64,000 nt of DNA from Ustulina deusta (lineage: Eukaryota > Ascomycota > Sordariomycetes > Xylariales > Xylariaceae). The position numbers and the translations under genes were made by a program. The notes beneath the pieces were generated by a model that worked only from the letters and a program-made list of their open reading frames with translations, did not search any database and was not told where the DNA came from. Position 1 is the stretch's first letter. Each line of letters starts with the position of its first letter. Shown here in pieces: positions 26,429-39,530 of the stretch. The DNA lies in NCBI GenBank assembly GCA_023159155.1, contig JAJNNX010000003.1:434001-498000 (forward strand). The letters run 5' to 3'.

Positions 26429-27330
26429 ATGTCTCCTTCCGCCACCTCAAACCAAGCGTCCGCCGAGCCCATGAGTAATCAAGTCAAGCCCTTGGCCGGC
26501 AAGGTAGCCCTGATCACAGGCGCCGGCCGTGGCATTGGACGAGGCATCGCCCTGGAGCTGGGTAAGCGGGGCGCCTCCATCGTTGTGAACTACGGCCGCA
26601 GCTCCAAGTCGGCCGAGGCCGTGGTTGGGGAGCTCGCAGCGCTGGGCTCCAAGGCGGTGGCCTTGCAAGCCGACATCTCCAAGCCGGCCGAGGTCGCTAG
26701 CCTCTTTGAGAAGGCCATGGCCCATTTCGGCCGCATCAACTACGTCGTCTCCAACTCGGGCATGGAGGTGTGGTGTGAGGAGACCGAGGTGACCCCGGAA
26801 CTCTTCGACCAAGTCTTCAACCTGAACTGCCGGGGTCAGTTCTTCGTTGCCCAGCAAGCGCTCAAGCACTGCAGCGAGGGGGGTCGCATTATCCTCACCT
26901 CGTCCATCGCTGCCCAGATGGGCGGTATCCCCAATCACGCGCTGTACGCAGGCTCCAAGGCCGCCGTCGAGGGCTTCACGCGCGCATTTGCCGTCGACTG
27001 CGGCCGCAAGCGCATCACCTGCAACGCCCTCGCTCCCGGCGGCATCCAGACTGACATGTTCGATGAGAACAGCTGGCACTACGTCCCGGGCGGATACAAG
27101 GGCATGCCAGTGGAGATCATCAAGGAAGGTCTTCGTAAGATGTGCCCTCTTGACCGCGTTGGCGAGCCAGCGGATGTCGGAAAGGCGGTCTACTGTTTGA
27201 TTAGCGAGGAGGGCGAGTGGATCAATGGTGAGGTCTCCCTGTTCTCCTTTCCCGCACCATGACATGAGCACATCAGCTTACTTACTTCTCTCCAGGTCAA
27301 GTCATTCGATGCTCGGGTGGTGGTGTCTAG
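26429..27330 (+). CDS. Tetra/trihydroxynaphthalene reductase (SDR), DHN-melanin pathway
   Basis: Short-chain dehydrogenase that reduces 1,3,6,8-tetrahydroxynaphthalene to scytalone and possibly 1,3,8-trihydroxynaphthalene to vermelone with NADPH. Exons are 26429-27227 and 27296-27330, split after the first base of a glycine codon (834 nt, 277 residues). Visible features: the cofactor motif TGAGRGIG at residues 30-37, the NSG motif near 109-111, catalytic Ser159, Tyr173 and Lys177 (YAGSK), and the substrate-loop sequence DENSWHYVPGGYKGMP characteristic of fungal naphthol reductases. The tiny second exon supplies the C-terminus QVIRCSGGGV; without it the protein would end in intron-encoded residues. 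The arp2/Brn1-type sequence and the nearby PKS and CMR1-type genes support the pathway role. Tetra- versus trihydroxynaphthalene preference cannot be decided from sequence alone. Confidence 0.95.
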
Positions 27331-30300
27331 ATTATCAAGCAAGGAATCTTTTCCCAAGGCTCTCTCACTAAGTACACGGCATGCTATCAGGGTAGTTCGG
27401 TGAAGGGTGTCAGTATTATGATGCAGTACGTAAATGAGCTCGCAAGATATAGACCAAATAGACACTAGTATTCATGAATATGTTGAGTCTACAATATCTG
27501 TGCCAATCAGCGCCAACACTTGCTGGCACTTTCTCCTATACACCGCCAGGCTTTCGTCAGTCGCAGGGAGTATCTATGCAAGGAATTTTCGTTTGCATGT
27601 CTTGTACGCATCCCTGAGCACTTTTGACAGGTATCACGTGCATCAGCGTAGCATATTTGGCCCGTTTCGGTGCTACCAGTCTTCGTTCTTGCGCTACCCT
27701 GGGCACTGTTCCCCAAGCTCCGTGTCGGCATATAGTGCTTTTAGTCATCAAACTGACAGGGCCCCCGTAAGAACAATGTTCTTTTGGTATTACCTATGGG
27801 GCCCCTCTCGACTATAGTTCCTCGACGAGCACACTAAGTGGGCGGGCCGATTGCCCGCCCGGCTCGTAGTGTGTGATCTAGACCGGCAGCTCGCCACCCT
27901 AGCCTACCACTCGCTGGTCGAGCGTCATTATACCTACCATGGGATTCCTAGCATTCTGCATGCCTGCGCCACGTTCGCCAAGAGGTACCTAACGATACAA
28001 CTTGAGACGAGACAACGCGCGCGATCAGCAACGGAATGCCGGTCAACGTGGCACTTCCCCCTCTCCCCCTGTCATCAATCGAAAGTCCCGAAAGCAGGTA
28101 GGCAGATCGACGGAAAGCTCGGCCAGTTTCATGGACGGGGTACCTATCTAGTGGCTCTCTCGGTGGACTTTCTCCACAGCCGGTCAGCTCGACCACCCCT
28201 ACCCCCCTGCCCAGTCAATTCAGTATACATGTCGGATTGCGCTGGGACGGAGAGCTCCTAGGCAGCTATGTAGCTTGCAACATGTCAGCCAGCCCTACAG
28301 TCTCGCACGTTTTCGTTTCACAACCACCGCATGCGCTCCCCTCCCCGTCCCCCGTGGCAGACGGCAATATACCGCATTTTGCAGGCAACAGCTAGCGAGA
28401 AAGCGGGAATGGCAGATCGTTATCTATTTCCCTCTCGCTTTCGTATTCAGCTGCACCGCCTGCGAGTTTGGATGAGGTATGAGCTGAGATATGCCGGCGT
28501 CAACCACGTCCTTCGGTGCGGGATGCCATGCATTTCGCAATATGGGGCCCTCCAACGCGATTTTTTCCGTCGATAAACGGACTTGACGTGCAGGGTCTAA
28601 CCACCACATTTCCCCATGGGCTTGACATGAAGCAGACCGAGAACCCGCCCAAGCCACCATAATATCGTTGAGGGAGCGGGGCCGAGGGGATGGATGGCAT
28701 TGGGTTCTTTTTTTTTTGTCCTCCGTCATCATTTTCTTTTCTTCGTCGTCAATTTATTGTTCAAGTAGTAAGAACGCAAGGGATCTTTGACTGTCAACAG
28801 TAGCACACCACCTTCACGGCAACGCGGTGATCGTGTTGTTGCACTGAGATCAACGCTCCTTTCGACGGGTCATAGCTTATTTGCTTGCTGACTGCTGCTT
28901 TGGTGAAACAGACGCGGGTTACCGACGGCAACTATTCGCCACAACGGCATTGGATATTACGGATGACGATGACACGACATCATCACTATTGCACAACAGG
29001 GCCATAGGGCTGGGCACTCCGCACTTCGAATATTCCAAATTCTCCGAGACCTTCGAGGAGGTGGTGATACACTCGGATTCATGTCATCGACGTAGCGCGT
29101 TGCCTAGAGCAGGTACGCGAATGCGACCGTCATCACACGTCAACGAGATGGGCCACCATTGAGGGCCCGGAAACCAGGAAGTCGCAAGAGGACCGCACAT
29201 CTCGGCGCGGTCGGATGAATGCCAATCTTGGACATGGTGACCACACCAGAACAGATTCAATATGTCCGGGGTCTGCTCTTTCTTTTTCCTCCATTCAACA
29301 GTGCAAAAGCATTCAAGCAAAGAAACAGCATATAATTAGGTAACCGTTCGGCAGCTAACGACCTGCCTATTACCAAACTAGTATTCTAAGAACTTTGAGT
29401 CGAATTGCTAGACCCACACTGGATCCGGGTTGCTCTTAAATGGACTTTATAAATTACCTATTGTTTGTTAATTTTATTTTTCTGCATTCCGATATAGTGT
29501 TGATCGGTTAGTTGTAGATGCAGATGCTGAGTAAAAACTATGACTGTATCGCGCCAGAAATCTGAGGACAGGACGGCAGTAGTTGGGCTGGAAGGAGACG
29601 CGGTAAGACGAACCAATAAGGCGAAGCTCATGGTAGCACGGAGTCAGCTCCGTCATCTTGGGCACGAAGAGGAGTCGACTACCCAGTCGACGAGATGACT
29701 TGGACAGGATAGGGATCTTCCATTGCCGCGTGTTTCCAGTGGACTCTTGGAATAACGTCACACTCCTTCGATAGGTCGACAAAAATAAAATAAAATAAAA
29801 TGAATAACTAATAATAATAATAATAATAATAATAGCGATAATAATGATAATAATAATAATAAATGATGATAATAATAACAATAATAATAAACAGGCCATG
29901 ATTAGTTCTTCGAATCAGCATCGCGAGCTTAGTCTTTTCCGACAAAGCAGAACGCTGACAGATAGACCCGATCCCATGGCGCTCGACCGTTAGATCATAC
30001 GATTGTAGCTTGTCATTTTCCGTAGGCGGTTCGTAGGCACGTTGTTCTGTGGCAGTAAAATGTGGACCTGGCACAACTGGGGCTTGCGAGTCGTGATAAT
30101 AATAGCAGCGTGACGATGTACATCAGCACTAGCTGGAGCAGTAGTTGGAGTAGGTAGGTACGGAATACTGCCGAAGTAGACTAGTCTAGGAGCTAGAGCA
30201 TGAAGCTGTGTATGCTGGTGGATGACCTTCGACGAGGGATTACTAAGGATTGGACATTTAGGTAATTCGATCAAGTCTGGCTACGTGATGCTTATATAGG

Positions 30301-31972
30301 ATTTAAGACTACCTACTAGTAGGTAATGACTTGCCACAGGTTGGAGTCAGCGCAGCTACCTCCCTAATCAACTACTTATCTATAGGGGGCACACCTAGGT
30401 AGAGGTAATTTATCTGCCTACATAGGAGGTAGTATACAACCATACAACCATACATGTGGGTAGTAGTGAGGGTTGGTTGCGACGTTAGATAGGATCCACC
30501 ACAGTAGGTATCTACCTACTACGTAGTACACTGTAACGTTCGCGGTAACCTCCCCTAGCCCTGCCCCCTGTTTCCCTGTTTCTGTTTCCCTGCAATGGTC
30601 CATTCGTATGTCTATAGGTGGCATGCCGGGTACCGAGGGCACTAAGATGAGATAGGAAAAGATTACAGTGGGTACCAACTGCTGCCGACGCTAGACTAGA
30701 CCCTAAGCGCCCCCACGATATAGGTAGTATACACTAGGGCAGGGCCTGCGAGCGAACGGTGGGGACTCCCCCAGACGCAGCGGCAGAGAGCTGGGGAGCG
30801 CCAAGTTCTAGAGCTGGCTCATTCAATCTTAACCCTTTCCTGTCTATCTATTTCCGATTTAGGAACGACGAGCTAAGCTAGCCGGCTAGGCCTAGTTTAC
30901 ATTAGTTCCCGTCTTATTTCTTTCCAACTGCCATCCAGGTCTGAATGAATTGCACACACACGGGAGCCTTTCCCGAGGTTCTCGATTTCGGCAACCCGGT
31001 ACTTATTCCATTGCGATAATGCATGTGAGATGATGCCTAGAGCACGACCTGCCCATCCTGCCCTGTATCGGCCGTATGGAACGGATGTGGCGGCAGAGTG
31101 TGAGCTGAGACAGGTACGTAACAATCGATCGTTGAGACCCCTTTGATATCATTCAAAGCTGACCAATCTGATAAGGGCTCTTCGTGAAACGACTGACTGT
31201 TGCCCAAGAAAGCATGGCATCCATGCCGTAAAGGCAGACGAGCAATCGCGAAGAGTGGTGGCCGAGGTATTGTTCAACCATCTCAAGAGCTGCCGAGGAT
31301 GTGCTGGCAAATCTACCCTTACCTTATGCTTTACTGAGCTGAATAAGATAAAGCATAATGACCTAGGTCAAAACGACTAAAAAATGGTAAAGTGAGGATA
31401 AACTAGCTTCAGTTGAAATCGATTCGTCCATGTTGTAAAGAATTCTAGAGATTAACTCAGACAGTCCAAAACAAGAACGCGTGCATTACTATTCGATTAC
31501 AATCTCCTCTTGTCGATTCTACATATATACTACAAGTTGAGCTGAGGACGCGGTACACGAATATGAAAACCCGGAGCGTGGAAAATATCATATATTAGTT
31601 TGTGGAATTACAGTATTCATGTCTGTTTATCTCTTGAACCCTCTCTCCCAAGCGCCAAAACGCCGAGCCGCCGTAACCCCCGATGGAATGAGACCTGATT
31701 AGGTACCATCGATTCTGAAAATGGATATCTCAGATTCCACTCTCAAACATATCATTTGAAATGAGATAAAGCATCGAGAAGTGCCCCCTTCCCCCCTTCC
31801 CTCCCCCTTCCCGCTCATGCTGGTTTCGGTGCTGAAAAGCTCGTCTCTTGAAGGAAGGTAATTCACTGAAGTCTATCCTATCGGTTGATATTCCTGAAAT
31901 GACCTTCTCTTGTTGCGGCTCGGCTTGAAGGCGCTTCATAGTGTGGCTGATTTTATAGGCGTTATCCTAATC
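27331..31972. other. 4.6-kb interval between reductase and AflR-like regulator
   Basis: The two flanking genes converge here. No gene is recognised. It contains an AT/AAT microsatellite (29781-29890) and TAGGTA/ACCTA-rich DNA (about 30290-30520). Open frames spanning the microsatellite are runs of Ile/Tyr and are artefacts. Confidence 0.55.
29781..29890. repeat. AAAAT/AAT microsatellite
   Basis: A run of AAAAT units passes into AAT units with occasional G or C interruptions, over about 110 bp. Confidence 0.9.
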
Positions 31973-33262
31973 TCACGCGACCACAAACTTTGAGTCGATC
32001 TCCCTGTGATCAATGCCACCCGTCGTAGAACCAATATTCTGGCCAGTATAACTGATCACGGCCTTTATCATGTCCGGGTCCTGAACAAATACATCCTTAC
32101 AGACCTCACGAAACCTGGTGAATAAATCCTCAAGTTTCCGGAGTTCACGGTCCAAAACATCCATCTTCGTCCACTTCCCTCCTCCACTGAGTTGATATGT
32201 CCCGAGGCTAACGTTGCCCATGCCACCTCCCATAGGACCATCTAACATCGACATGTTGCAAGATTCGTTGTACATATGAGCCGCGGATCTGTACACGAAT
32301 GCAATTTTCCCGATAGCGGTGGCGAGAAGCATTGTAACTGTCTCTACTCCAGGCTTACTGAGACACGTCGTACAAGCTAACATGGCAGAGCACGCATCCA
32401 TTGCTTTCTGGTTGACTTGTAGGACAACATCGAAGGGCTGGGTATGAACCGAGATATTGTGTAAACTCATAAGTGATTGCAGACAGGCGGCGACGCATGT
32501 GCAGTGACCACTACTCTGTTGATACGATAGTGTAGGCTGAATGATAGGTGTCGTGGTAGGACTTGGGAAGTAATTGGAGGATATACTGGTTGGGGTTTGT
32601 ACCTGAGAGTACGAAACCACATCATGTGGTGTTGGGTCTCTCCAGGCCATTGGCATCGTCATTGGCATCGATATCGGCATCGGCATCGACATCGGCATTG
32701 GTATCGGCATCGCAGCATCAAATGACTGAGATCGGGCGTGGGGACCCTGCATGTGAGTAGCCGGGACGGACATGTCGGGAAATGTTGTGCATGCGATGTC
32801 TGTGGAATGGGCCCAAGGTATACTGGAATATAATTCTTGAGGTGCTGACATGAGATCCTGTTCGTTCATTGTGTTTTCATGCATGCCCAGTAGGTGAAAG
32901 CCAGATGTCATAGATGGATTTCTACTCATAGAGTCTTCGACCCCGCTTGTAGGTGGCGTGGGCCAACCCGTCTGGAGAGGGTATGTGGTATTGTCATGGG
33001 CCGCTTGCGGTACGAAGGCCATAGCCTTGTCTTCCATGAGCGAGCGCATTTGTTGGTCGTGGGGGGCATTGGAATGTGAACTGTGGTTACTGTCTGGCTT
33101 GGGCTTACCGGACCTGCTTGAGGGTGAATAGTGACATAGAATTCCGCAAGCGAGGCAACGGGAACAAATAGGACGAGACTTGGAGCATTTGACCTTGGCT
33201 AGAAAGCAACCGTCGCATGATGCTCGCAGACGAGGTTGGCGAGGTTTGGTTGAGCTGGCCAT
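31973..33262 (-). CDS. AflR-like Zn2Cys6 transcription factor
   Basis: Probable pathway-specific nuclear regulator, 429 residues in one exon. The DNA-binding cluster is C16-x2-C19-x6-C26-x6-C33-x2-C36-x6-C43, with an extra Cys39 in the last loop, and a basic flank (RQPRLR) precedes it. Residues about 184-206 form a Met-Pro-rich run encoded by an imperfect GGCATC hexanucleotide repeat. The C-terminal part (about 250-420) contains HCTCVAACLQSL and repeated CxxC pairs typical of the AflR regulatory domain found beside polyketide synthases. The start at 33262 puts the cluster near the N-terminus; an in-frame ATG at 33337 would add 25 residues. It sits between the reductase and the PKS and is transcribed in the same direction as the PKS. 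This suggests a second, local control layer besides the CMR1-type protein; the targets are inferred. Confidence 0.88.
   Translation of the reverse strand: MASSTKPRQPRLRASCDGCFLAKVKCSKSRPICSRCLACGILCHYSPSSRSGKPKPDSNHSSHSNAPHDQQMRSLMEDKAMAFVPQAAHDNTTYPLQTGWPTPPTSGVEDSMSRNPSMTSGFHLLGMHENTMNEQDLMSAPQELYSSIPWAHSTDIACTTFPDMSVPATHMQGPHARSQSFDAAMPIPMPMSMPMPISMPMTMPMAWRDPTPHDVVSYSQVQTPTSISSNYFPSPTTTPIIQPTLSYQQSSGHCTCVAACLQSLMSLHNISVHTQPFDVVLQVNQKAMDACSAMLACTTCLSKPGVETVTMLLATAIGKIAFVYRSAAHMYNESCNMSMLDGPMGGGMGNVSLGTYQLSGGGKWTKMDVLDRELRKLEDLFTRFREVCKDVFVQDPDMIKAVISYTGQNIGSTTGGIDHREIDSKFVVA
32641..32712. repeat. Hexanucleotide repeat inside the AflR-like gene
   Basis: Imperfect ATCGGC/ATTGGC-type units repeat about twelve times and encode alternating Met with Pro, Ser, Ile or Thr. 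The reading frame is kept, so length changes in six-base steps would be tolerated. Confidence 0.75.
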
Positions 33263-34388
33263 GTTGTTGCAACGTAAATCGGGTGGTGGATCAAGGGGCC
33301 CTATCCAGTTGGGCTCTCTCTCATATTTCACTACCATCCAACGCAATCATGAGCATTTCAGATGGTTAAAAGATCGCAGAAGCGAGGGTTACAATGTAGA
33401 TAGAACATGTCGTGTACAAGGAGATCTGGAACACACAGATGGTAGCACAAGGCTCGCGAAGCTTATAAACATGAATCCCAAGAACCGGGGGGGGGGGGGA
33501 GGGAAAGTCCGCGTAGCAAGTTAAGTCCTTTATGCTACCCGCGCTCGTACGGTAGGTAGCACGGGTCACGCCGATTCCAAGATAAGGAAGAAGGTTTTCA
33601 CAAGACGAGGGTCTAAAAGGTTGAATGGAGCTAGTAAGAAGAGAGAAAGGCGCAAATATCGGACCAAAAGATCACTGGTGGAGGGGTTGATAAACTCCAA
33701 GGCATAGCAGGGCGGACCCGCTGAGAGGCATTTCAATGTCGACAGAGTGGGAGCAACGAATATTGGCAGAAGGGGCGGTTACTCACTCCTTGATTAGCTG
33801 CATGCAGCGACTGGGATGGTGACCTGGCTGTAAAGAACGGCTGAGGCCTTTGGTAGCTGGGAATTACGCTACCAAACACGACGCTGTCATACGGGCCCAG
33901 ATGTTGTAATCCACACTGGATGGATATCCCAGAGTGCCTGGGCGAGCAAGGATACGTGTGTGGCATCGTGAAAGCTCGCGACCAGGTGCATGTGCCTAGG
34001 CGCCATGGAAGAGCAGATGAATGGTGTGAGCGGCTAGACCTCAGCGAGTAGCCGATTGGGTGTCGAAGAGGCATGTAGCAACAACAAACAGTGAGGAGCA
34101 GGAACCTTTCAGAAGAGTGTCAAAAATCGAGCAGTGTAAAAGGGCAGGAGACTAGCCAACGCACCTCTGAGAGGCTTACCAGGAGAGAATCATGTACGAG
34201 TGCGTAGGAGGCACGGCGTCAGACACGGATTCGCGGAAGGCGAGCACGGGACACGGAATGATGAGAGAGAGGGAGAGAGGGAAGAGATTGCCTCCCTAGG
34301 AGGTAGTGTAGGATCCAGGGCACGCAGGTAGGGGGAACGCATAAAGCCGTGGAAGCTAACCTAGTTGGTTGGTGGGCATGTTGATGGA

Positions 34389-34503
34389 CCTGTGTCGTTA
34401 GGGAGTTAGCTAGTGCCTGTGTAAGTGGTTAGTGCCCGCGCAGTTAGTGCCCGTGTGCTAGTGCCTGTGTAGTGGCCGTGGACCCTGGGCGGACCCTGGG
34501 CGG
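34389..34503. repeat. Tandem block of TTAGTGCC(T/C)GTGT-like units
   Basis: About five imperfect units with the core TAGTGCC(T/C)G(T/C)G follow one another, succeeded by a perfect duplication of GGACCCTGGGC. Non-coding by all visible criteria. Confidence 0.65.
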
Positions 34504-35280
34504 GCGGTCTCTGCGAAGTGTGTTTGATGAACAACAGATCGCGGAGATCTTTGCATCGTCATGGACCGGGGTAGCTCTAGACGACACGAGCGGGGGACTC
34601 GCAGAAACCAGCAGAGTAATATGCGCGGAATGCATGCAGGTCTGTCGAAACCCCACCAGCAGCTTCGACGCACCATCATGAGTTGGCTTGGGTCGAGGGA
34701 CCAGACCGACTCCCAAAGAAGCTGCACTATACCGGATGAGGCTCGGCACCGAGACGTAGGACGTGCAGAGCGCTCTGCTGCACGCAGCCTGTAGGTGGGT
34801 TGGATATCCCTATAGGCGAGGTAGGGAGGGTGCCATACCCTTCACTGAGCGCACATGGTAGGTCCCGCTGGAGCCTCCTGCGAGGCCGCTTCGGATTGCT
34901 TCTTGGTGTTGGGTTGAGTCCACGGCCGGGCCAGGACGGGCAACTCGACTGGAGTCTGCCCCGGATACCAGAGCAGCAATTCAACGAGTGCAAAGCGACG
35001 AAGTGGGGAATGGGGGCGAGACAGTCGAATCAGATTCAGTACCTGTTGGAAGGTTGTTGGGTGGTTTGCTAGGTACTCAGTAAGCAGGAGGATTATGTTG
35101 CTTATTTCGCGTCATCCGTGAATTCTTTTATTTTATTTTTTTATTTTTTTGATCAGCGACTGGGACGGTGTATGTACCTGGACCCATCTGGATGAGCTTG
35201 GAAGATGTCGTGAAATTGTGGCGGAAGATGCCGTGGTGATCTTATCAATTTAAAAGAAATGCAGCTATTACCCTATCCAT

Positions 35281-35520
35281 GTGCCTCCAATACGGACCCT
35301 CTACAGATCTAGTCACTCGGCGGCCTAGGTCTGTTCTGAAGGTCTATATTGAGTACTTATATAGTTATAAAAAAAAACTAACTAGGGTCCACGGGTATCT
35401 AGCTAAAGTGCGAAGTATTTATCCCAGTAATATGTGTGGGTTAGTACCGGGCGCCTAGGGCTGTCTCACGGCGCCCTTTCGCTTAGCTATCGCTGGTCCC
35501 ACCTGGAAGAATCCACATCC
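35281..35520 (+). repeat. Dispersed repeat, copy 1
   Basis: About 240 bp that align along most of their length with 57246-57475 in the same orientation, starting sharply at GTGCCTCCAATACGG in both. Many of the mismatches are transitions, with a few short indels. There is no coding potential, so it could be a solo LTR, a miniature element or other dispersed family; its ends are not flanked by an obvious target duplication. Confidence 0.75.
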
Positions 35521-38500
35521 ATGGTCGGCTAGTACCTTGGGTACTGTATGCGTAGGTTAGGTACCTAGGTACCTAAAGTTGGGTGCTATTCTCCTGTCGA
35601 GACTAATAGGCCCGTTATACTGATATCTCTGCTACAAGGGCTGCAGGTAGCACATACGTGGGCTAGGTACCTACGAGAAAAAGAAAAGGTCACATCCTTG
35701 GAGCATACGGCCTACCTTAACCAGCGACTCATTGGTTATTACAGTGTCCAAACAAAACAGTTGGGTTTTTATGTCATTGTGTTATTAATTTTCAACAAAT
35801 GCCAGATATGAACGCATCGCTTATTTCATCCAGCTCCAACAAGGTTCCCCCCACGGTCATCATTCAGGGGCATGCGAATGAACGAAGCTACAACTACCAG
35901 GAGCACGATGCACGTGCCTACTTTGGGCAGTACATGTACCTGTACCTGGAGGGCGATCTCGGGAGAGTCGGCGAAGGAATGCTCAGCAGAATCCGGTACC
36001 GATCCGTCCCCAGAGAACCTACCCGGTACCTACGCACCTACACATGGCAGTATAGGTACCCAAACAATTAACACAGCAGCAGCAGCAGCAGCTTGCACCA
36101 CCCCGACTCACAGCCAATGGATGCTGCTATATGTACTTATGTTCGGAACAACAACCGATCGAGAGCATCGAGGTCTGCATGTCACTGCCATGGTGGCCCC
36201 CCTAAATCAACCGCTGCTATGCCACGGCATTCGGTGTCTTTCTGGGTTGACTACTAGTACATCATCATAATCGTCATCGTATTCGCAGTCAACCGGCATG
36301 GATCGAAGCCGTGGATCGACTTCCCCTCAGCCCCAAGACACGTATGGATCGGGGTGGCAGTACGCCGTGGTCTATCTACACTGCCTTACCTCAGCAATGC
36401 TCAGGCTTCAGCAGGTGGAAGGCAGCGGTACGCATCTGGGTCTAAAATAGGCACCTCCATCCGATGACCAATGACGTCTTCTGAGGACGAGTTTCAACGC
36501 GGCGAGAGGCGCTCCTCGATAGTGTGGTTAAGATCCCTATACTACTACTACCTAGTACTAGCTCAACGATCCGTCTAGCCAAAATGGTGAAGGTGGTCGC
36601 CGTCCTTCCTCACTAATCCAAACCTGGCACAGGAACCCGGCAGATCATCTTCCCGGCTAACTAACTGCCTCCTGACCGGTGAGCCGCCTAGGGGCTGGAA
36701 GGATGACGTCTAGCATGCTATTCTTGGTCTATCTATACTTTAATGCTCATGCTGCTGCGCCTGCTCCTGCTCCTGCGCCTGCTCATACTCATACTCATAC
36801 TCATACTCTCTCCGGACGTCCGCTCCGCTTGTTGGACATACTCTATATGATACATACGTTATCCAGCGATCCCAGGAGTTGTGAGTGGAAGACTAAGTAC
36901 TGACTAAGTAATGCGCTCTAAGTTAGCATCCAACTCAGCAAAACTATTGCAGCGTGGTTCGTGTGTGTGCATACGCGTCGGCGGGGGCGGTCATGGAAAA
37001 AGCAGCTTGGCATAGCTGGCAAACGCGCCACAATTTGAGACATTGGAACTCGCGCCAGAAGCTTCCCTGCAAGCCAGTTGGTCTGCCAAACTAACTGCTC
37101 GCTGTTTTTGGCAGTCAGTTGTGCCTTTGCCGTGTGCCTTCTAGGCAAACCGACCTATAAGTCCACTTCATCTGGGCGCTTATCAACGGTCTACATGTGG
37201 CTGATTCGAGTTGCTTTTTACACAAGCCTCGAGTCAATATCACTCACCTTCTCCTCCAACGATAATCCCAGTAGCTTCATCTGCAACATGTGCGGTTTCT
37301 TAAGAGACAAGGGACCAGATGGCAACTGTACCCAGCACCATCTAGCTAGCCGAGTCCTTCAGTCTCATCCGCCTCCTCATTATTATAGCTATGTTGAGCA
37401 CCAATATTAACACGCGGCACATCTAAGAAGTTCCCTTTTTTTTCTATATCCCTTAGCTCACTGCCGACCTTTAGAATATCTAGCATAACTCATATAGCAT
37501 CTACCTGGCGTTCTGGCGTAGACATCTTGATATCAGTAACGTTGCGTCGAGTCCAAGAAGAAGCAAACTCTACACACCATCGTAATTCAAAGCACAACCA
37601 CAAAACTTGTAACTGGAAAAGCTGGTTAACCTGAAAGATGTGCCTTGCGTTGTCCAATCATGATCTTGATACTTGACGCAGTTTGCCCAATCCTCGATGC
37701 TAATATGTCGAGTGACTAAGAGGGGAAGATCGGCCAGTGGCTTCGATTAATAACGAACAAAATGAGGCACGTGTAATTCCTTCATCTCACTATCCCGAGC
37801 AGAACGTACCAATCAATATAGCTAAGTCATCGCCATATTAAACTTGGCTCTGCATTCTCTCAGTCGTAATAAGCCATCAGGGTGCAGCTTGCTTACTAGA
37901 TGCAGGAAACCAGATGTATACAGGTGGTTGAGGTCTGCAGGCTATGTCATGGCCAGTAGTCGTATTGGCATTGCATGTGTAACAGAGGCAATAATAATTG
38001 GCTATTACGACGAGGGGGTCGTGAATGATAGACTAATAGTCGTCGTATGTTCCCCCGGCTTTAAGCGTATTAGTCAATGTTTGAGATATAGTTTATTCCG
38101 TGATCGTCCTTGACCAGCAAGACCCTTCGCGGGAGTCTCATTACCTAGCCAAGGAGCTAGCTTAAGTTGCCGCTAGGGGAAAGTTTGGACGTCAAAATCC
38201 TGTACAGTTAGCTGATAGCGATTTAGAGAAACCGGCATCCGACAATGAGGGTTTTCTTTTCGAGTCCACGACGCCGATTAGGCTGTCATACCCCATTGGC
38301 CTATCTTGCGATATAGCACTCGCATGTGTCTTGTCTGGATTTGATTACTTGACGCGGTTTAACGCGAGGTGTGACTAAAAGGCGGACGTGGAAATGCTGC
38401 TGTGAATCAACCTAAACAACCTCTTCGTGGCTCAACATCGAAGATCGTCATATATCGGTTGTCGCCGTCTACATTGCGAATCCCGATGCCGTGGATAGTG

Positions 38501-39471
38501 CACGACTTTCGACTTATACACCTTTGTTTAATATAACCCTCAAGAAGATCGCTTACCGATCCCGGCAATATCTGATAACGTGCATAGAGGTTAATGCAAG
38601 ATCGAGTGTGTGTGGTCTATCCCATAGACCCCGATCACTTCCGGCATGTTGCGGTTGCACTGTAGGGATGACTTACAGGGAGCCAGATGTGTGATCACAG
38701 GCCATATCCTGGATTGCAACGACCAGCTTCATGGAAGTTTGCGCACACTCACAACTTTTAGCTATCAAACTGATAGAGGTAGTTACCCTTCTAGAACGAG
38801 GCATTCTCCTTCAAACTAGATACGATTCGTCTGGATGGCCAACTTAATAGACCAAAGGAATCCCATGCAAAAGTGTATTCATGTAGCCCTCTGGTGATTT
38901 CAAGATTGATGTTCGTTGCATAAGCAAGTCGACAAGTTCACTGCAGGAATATGACTTAAGCGAGAGGTAACATGTGTGGACATACAGGCACCCATACAGA
39001 GACTTAAAGCCGGAACTGAACTCGACCGTACATCCACACTCGGAAATCCTACGTTCGAGAGAGATAAGCTATTTTCTTTTTCTTTCTTTCTGAGAAGACA
39101 AACAAAAAAAATTTATGGAATGAGTCCAACCCCCCCAAGGATAATCTAAAAGCAGAAGAAGCCATTTCGGGCATGGCTCTTGACACCAAGGTGGTCTGGA
39201 GATGCACCAGTCGCGAGTTTTCGACGCCGTGACACACGACGCGTATACTATCGCCTCTTTCTACTGGCACACTGAATCCTCACCGTGTGCCTCCGGCACA
39301 TATACAGCGGGACCCATTTCGGCAACGTTGCACCCCCTGAGTTAGATTGATCCGACAACGTGGTCCTTGTCCGCTTCATGCGTTCGTGGGACGTTTCCCG
39401 TCCGGGGTCTGCGCTTGCGTTGCTAGTCTGTCGCACTGCGTGTGAGGGGTGTTCGCGCCACTTCAGTCAGC

Positions 39472-39530
39472 CATCTATCTATCTCTCTCTCTCTCAATCT
39501 ATCTCTCTATCTATCTATCTATCTATCTAC
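39472..39530. repeat. CTAT microsatellite
   Basis: CTAT units with an internal CT-dinucleotide stretch over about 58 bp. Confidence 0.9.

Noticed and set aside
26447..27271. 274-residue open frame antisense to the reductase
   Set aside because: It is an antisense shadow of a GC-rich coding exon; the plus strand carries complete SDR motifs.
29474..30074. Ile/Tyr-rich hydrophobic open frames resembling membrane proteins
   Set aside because: They are translations of the AAT microsatellite.
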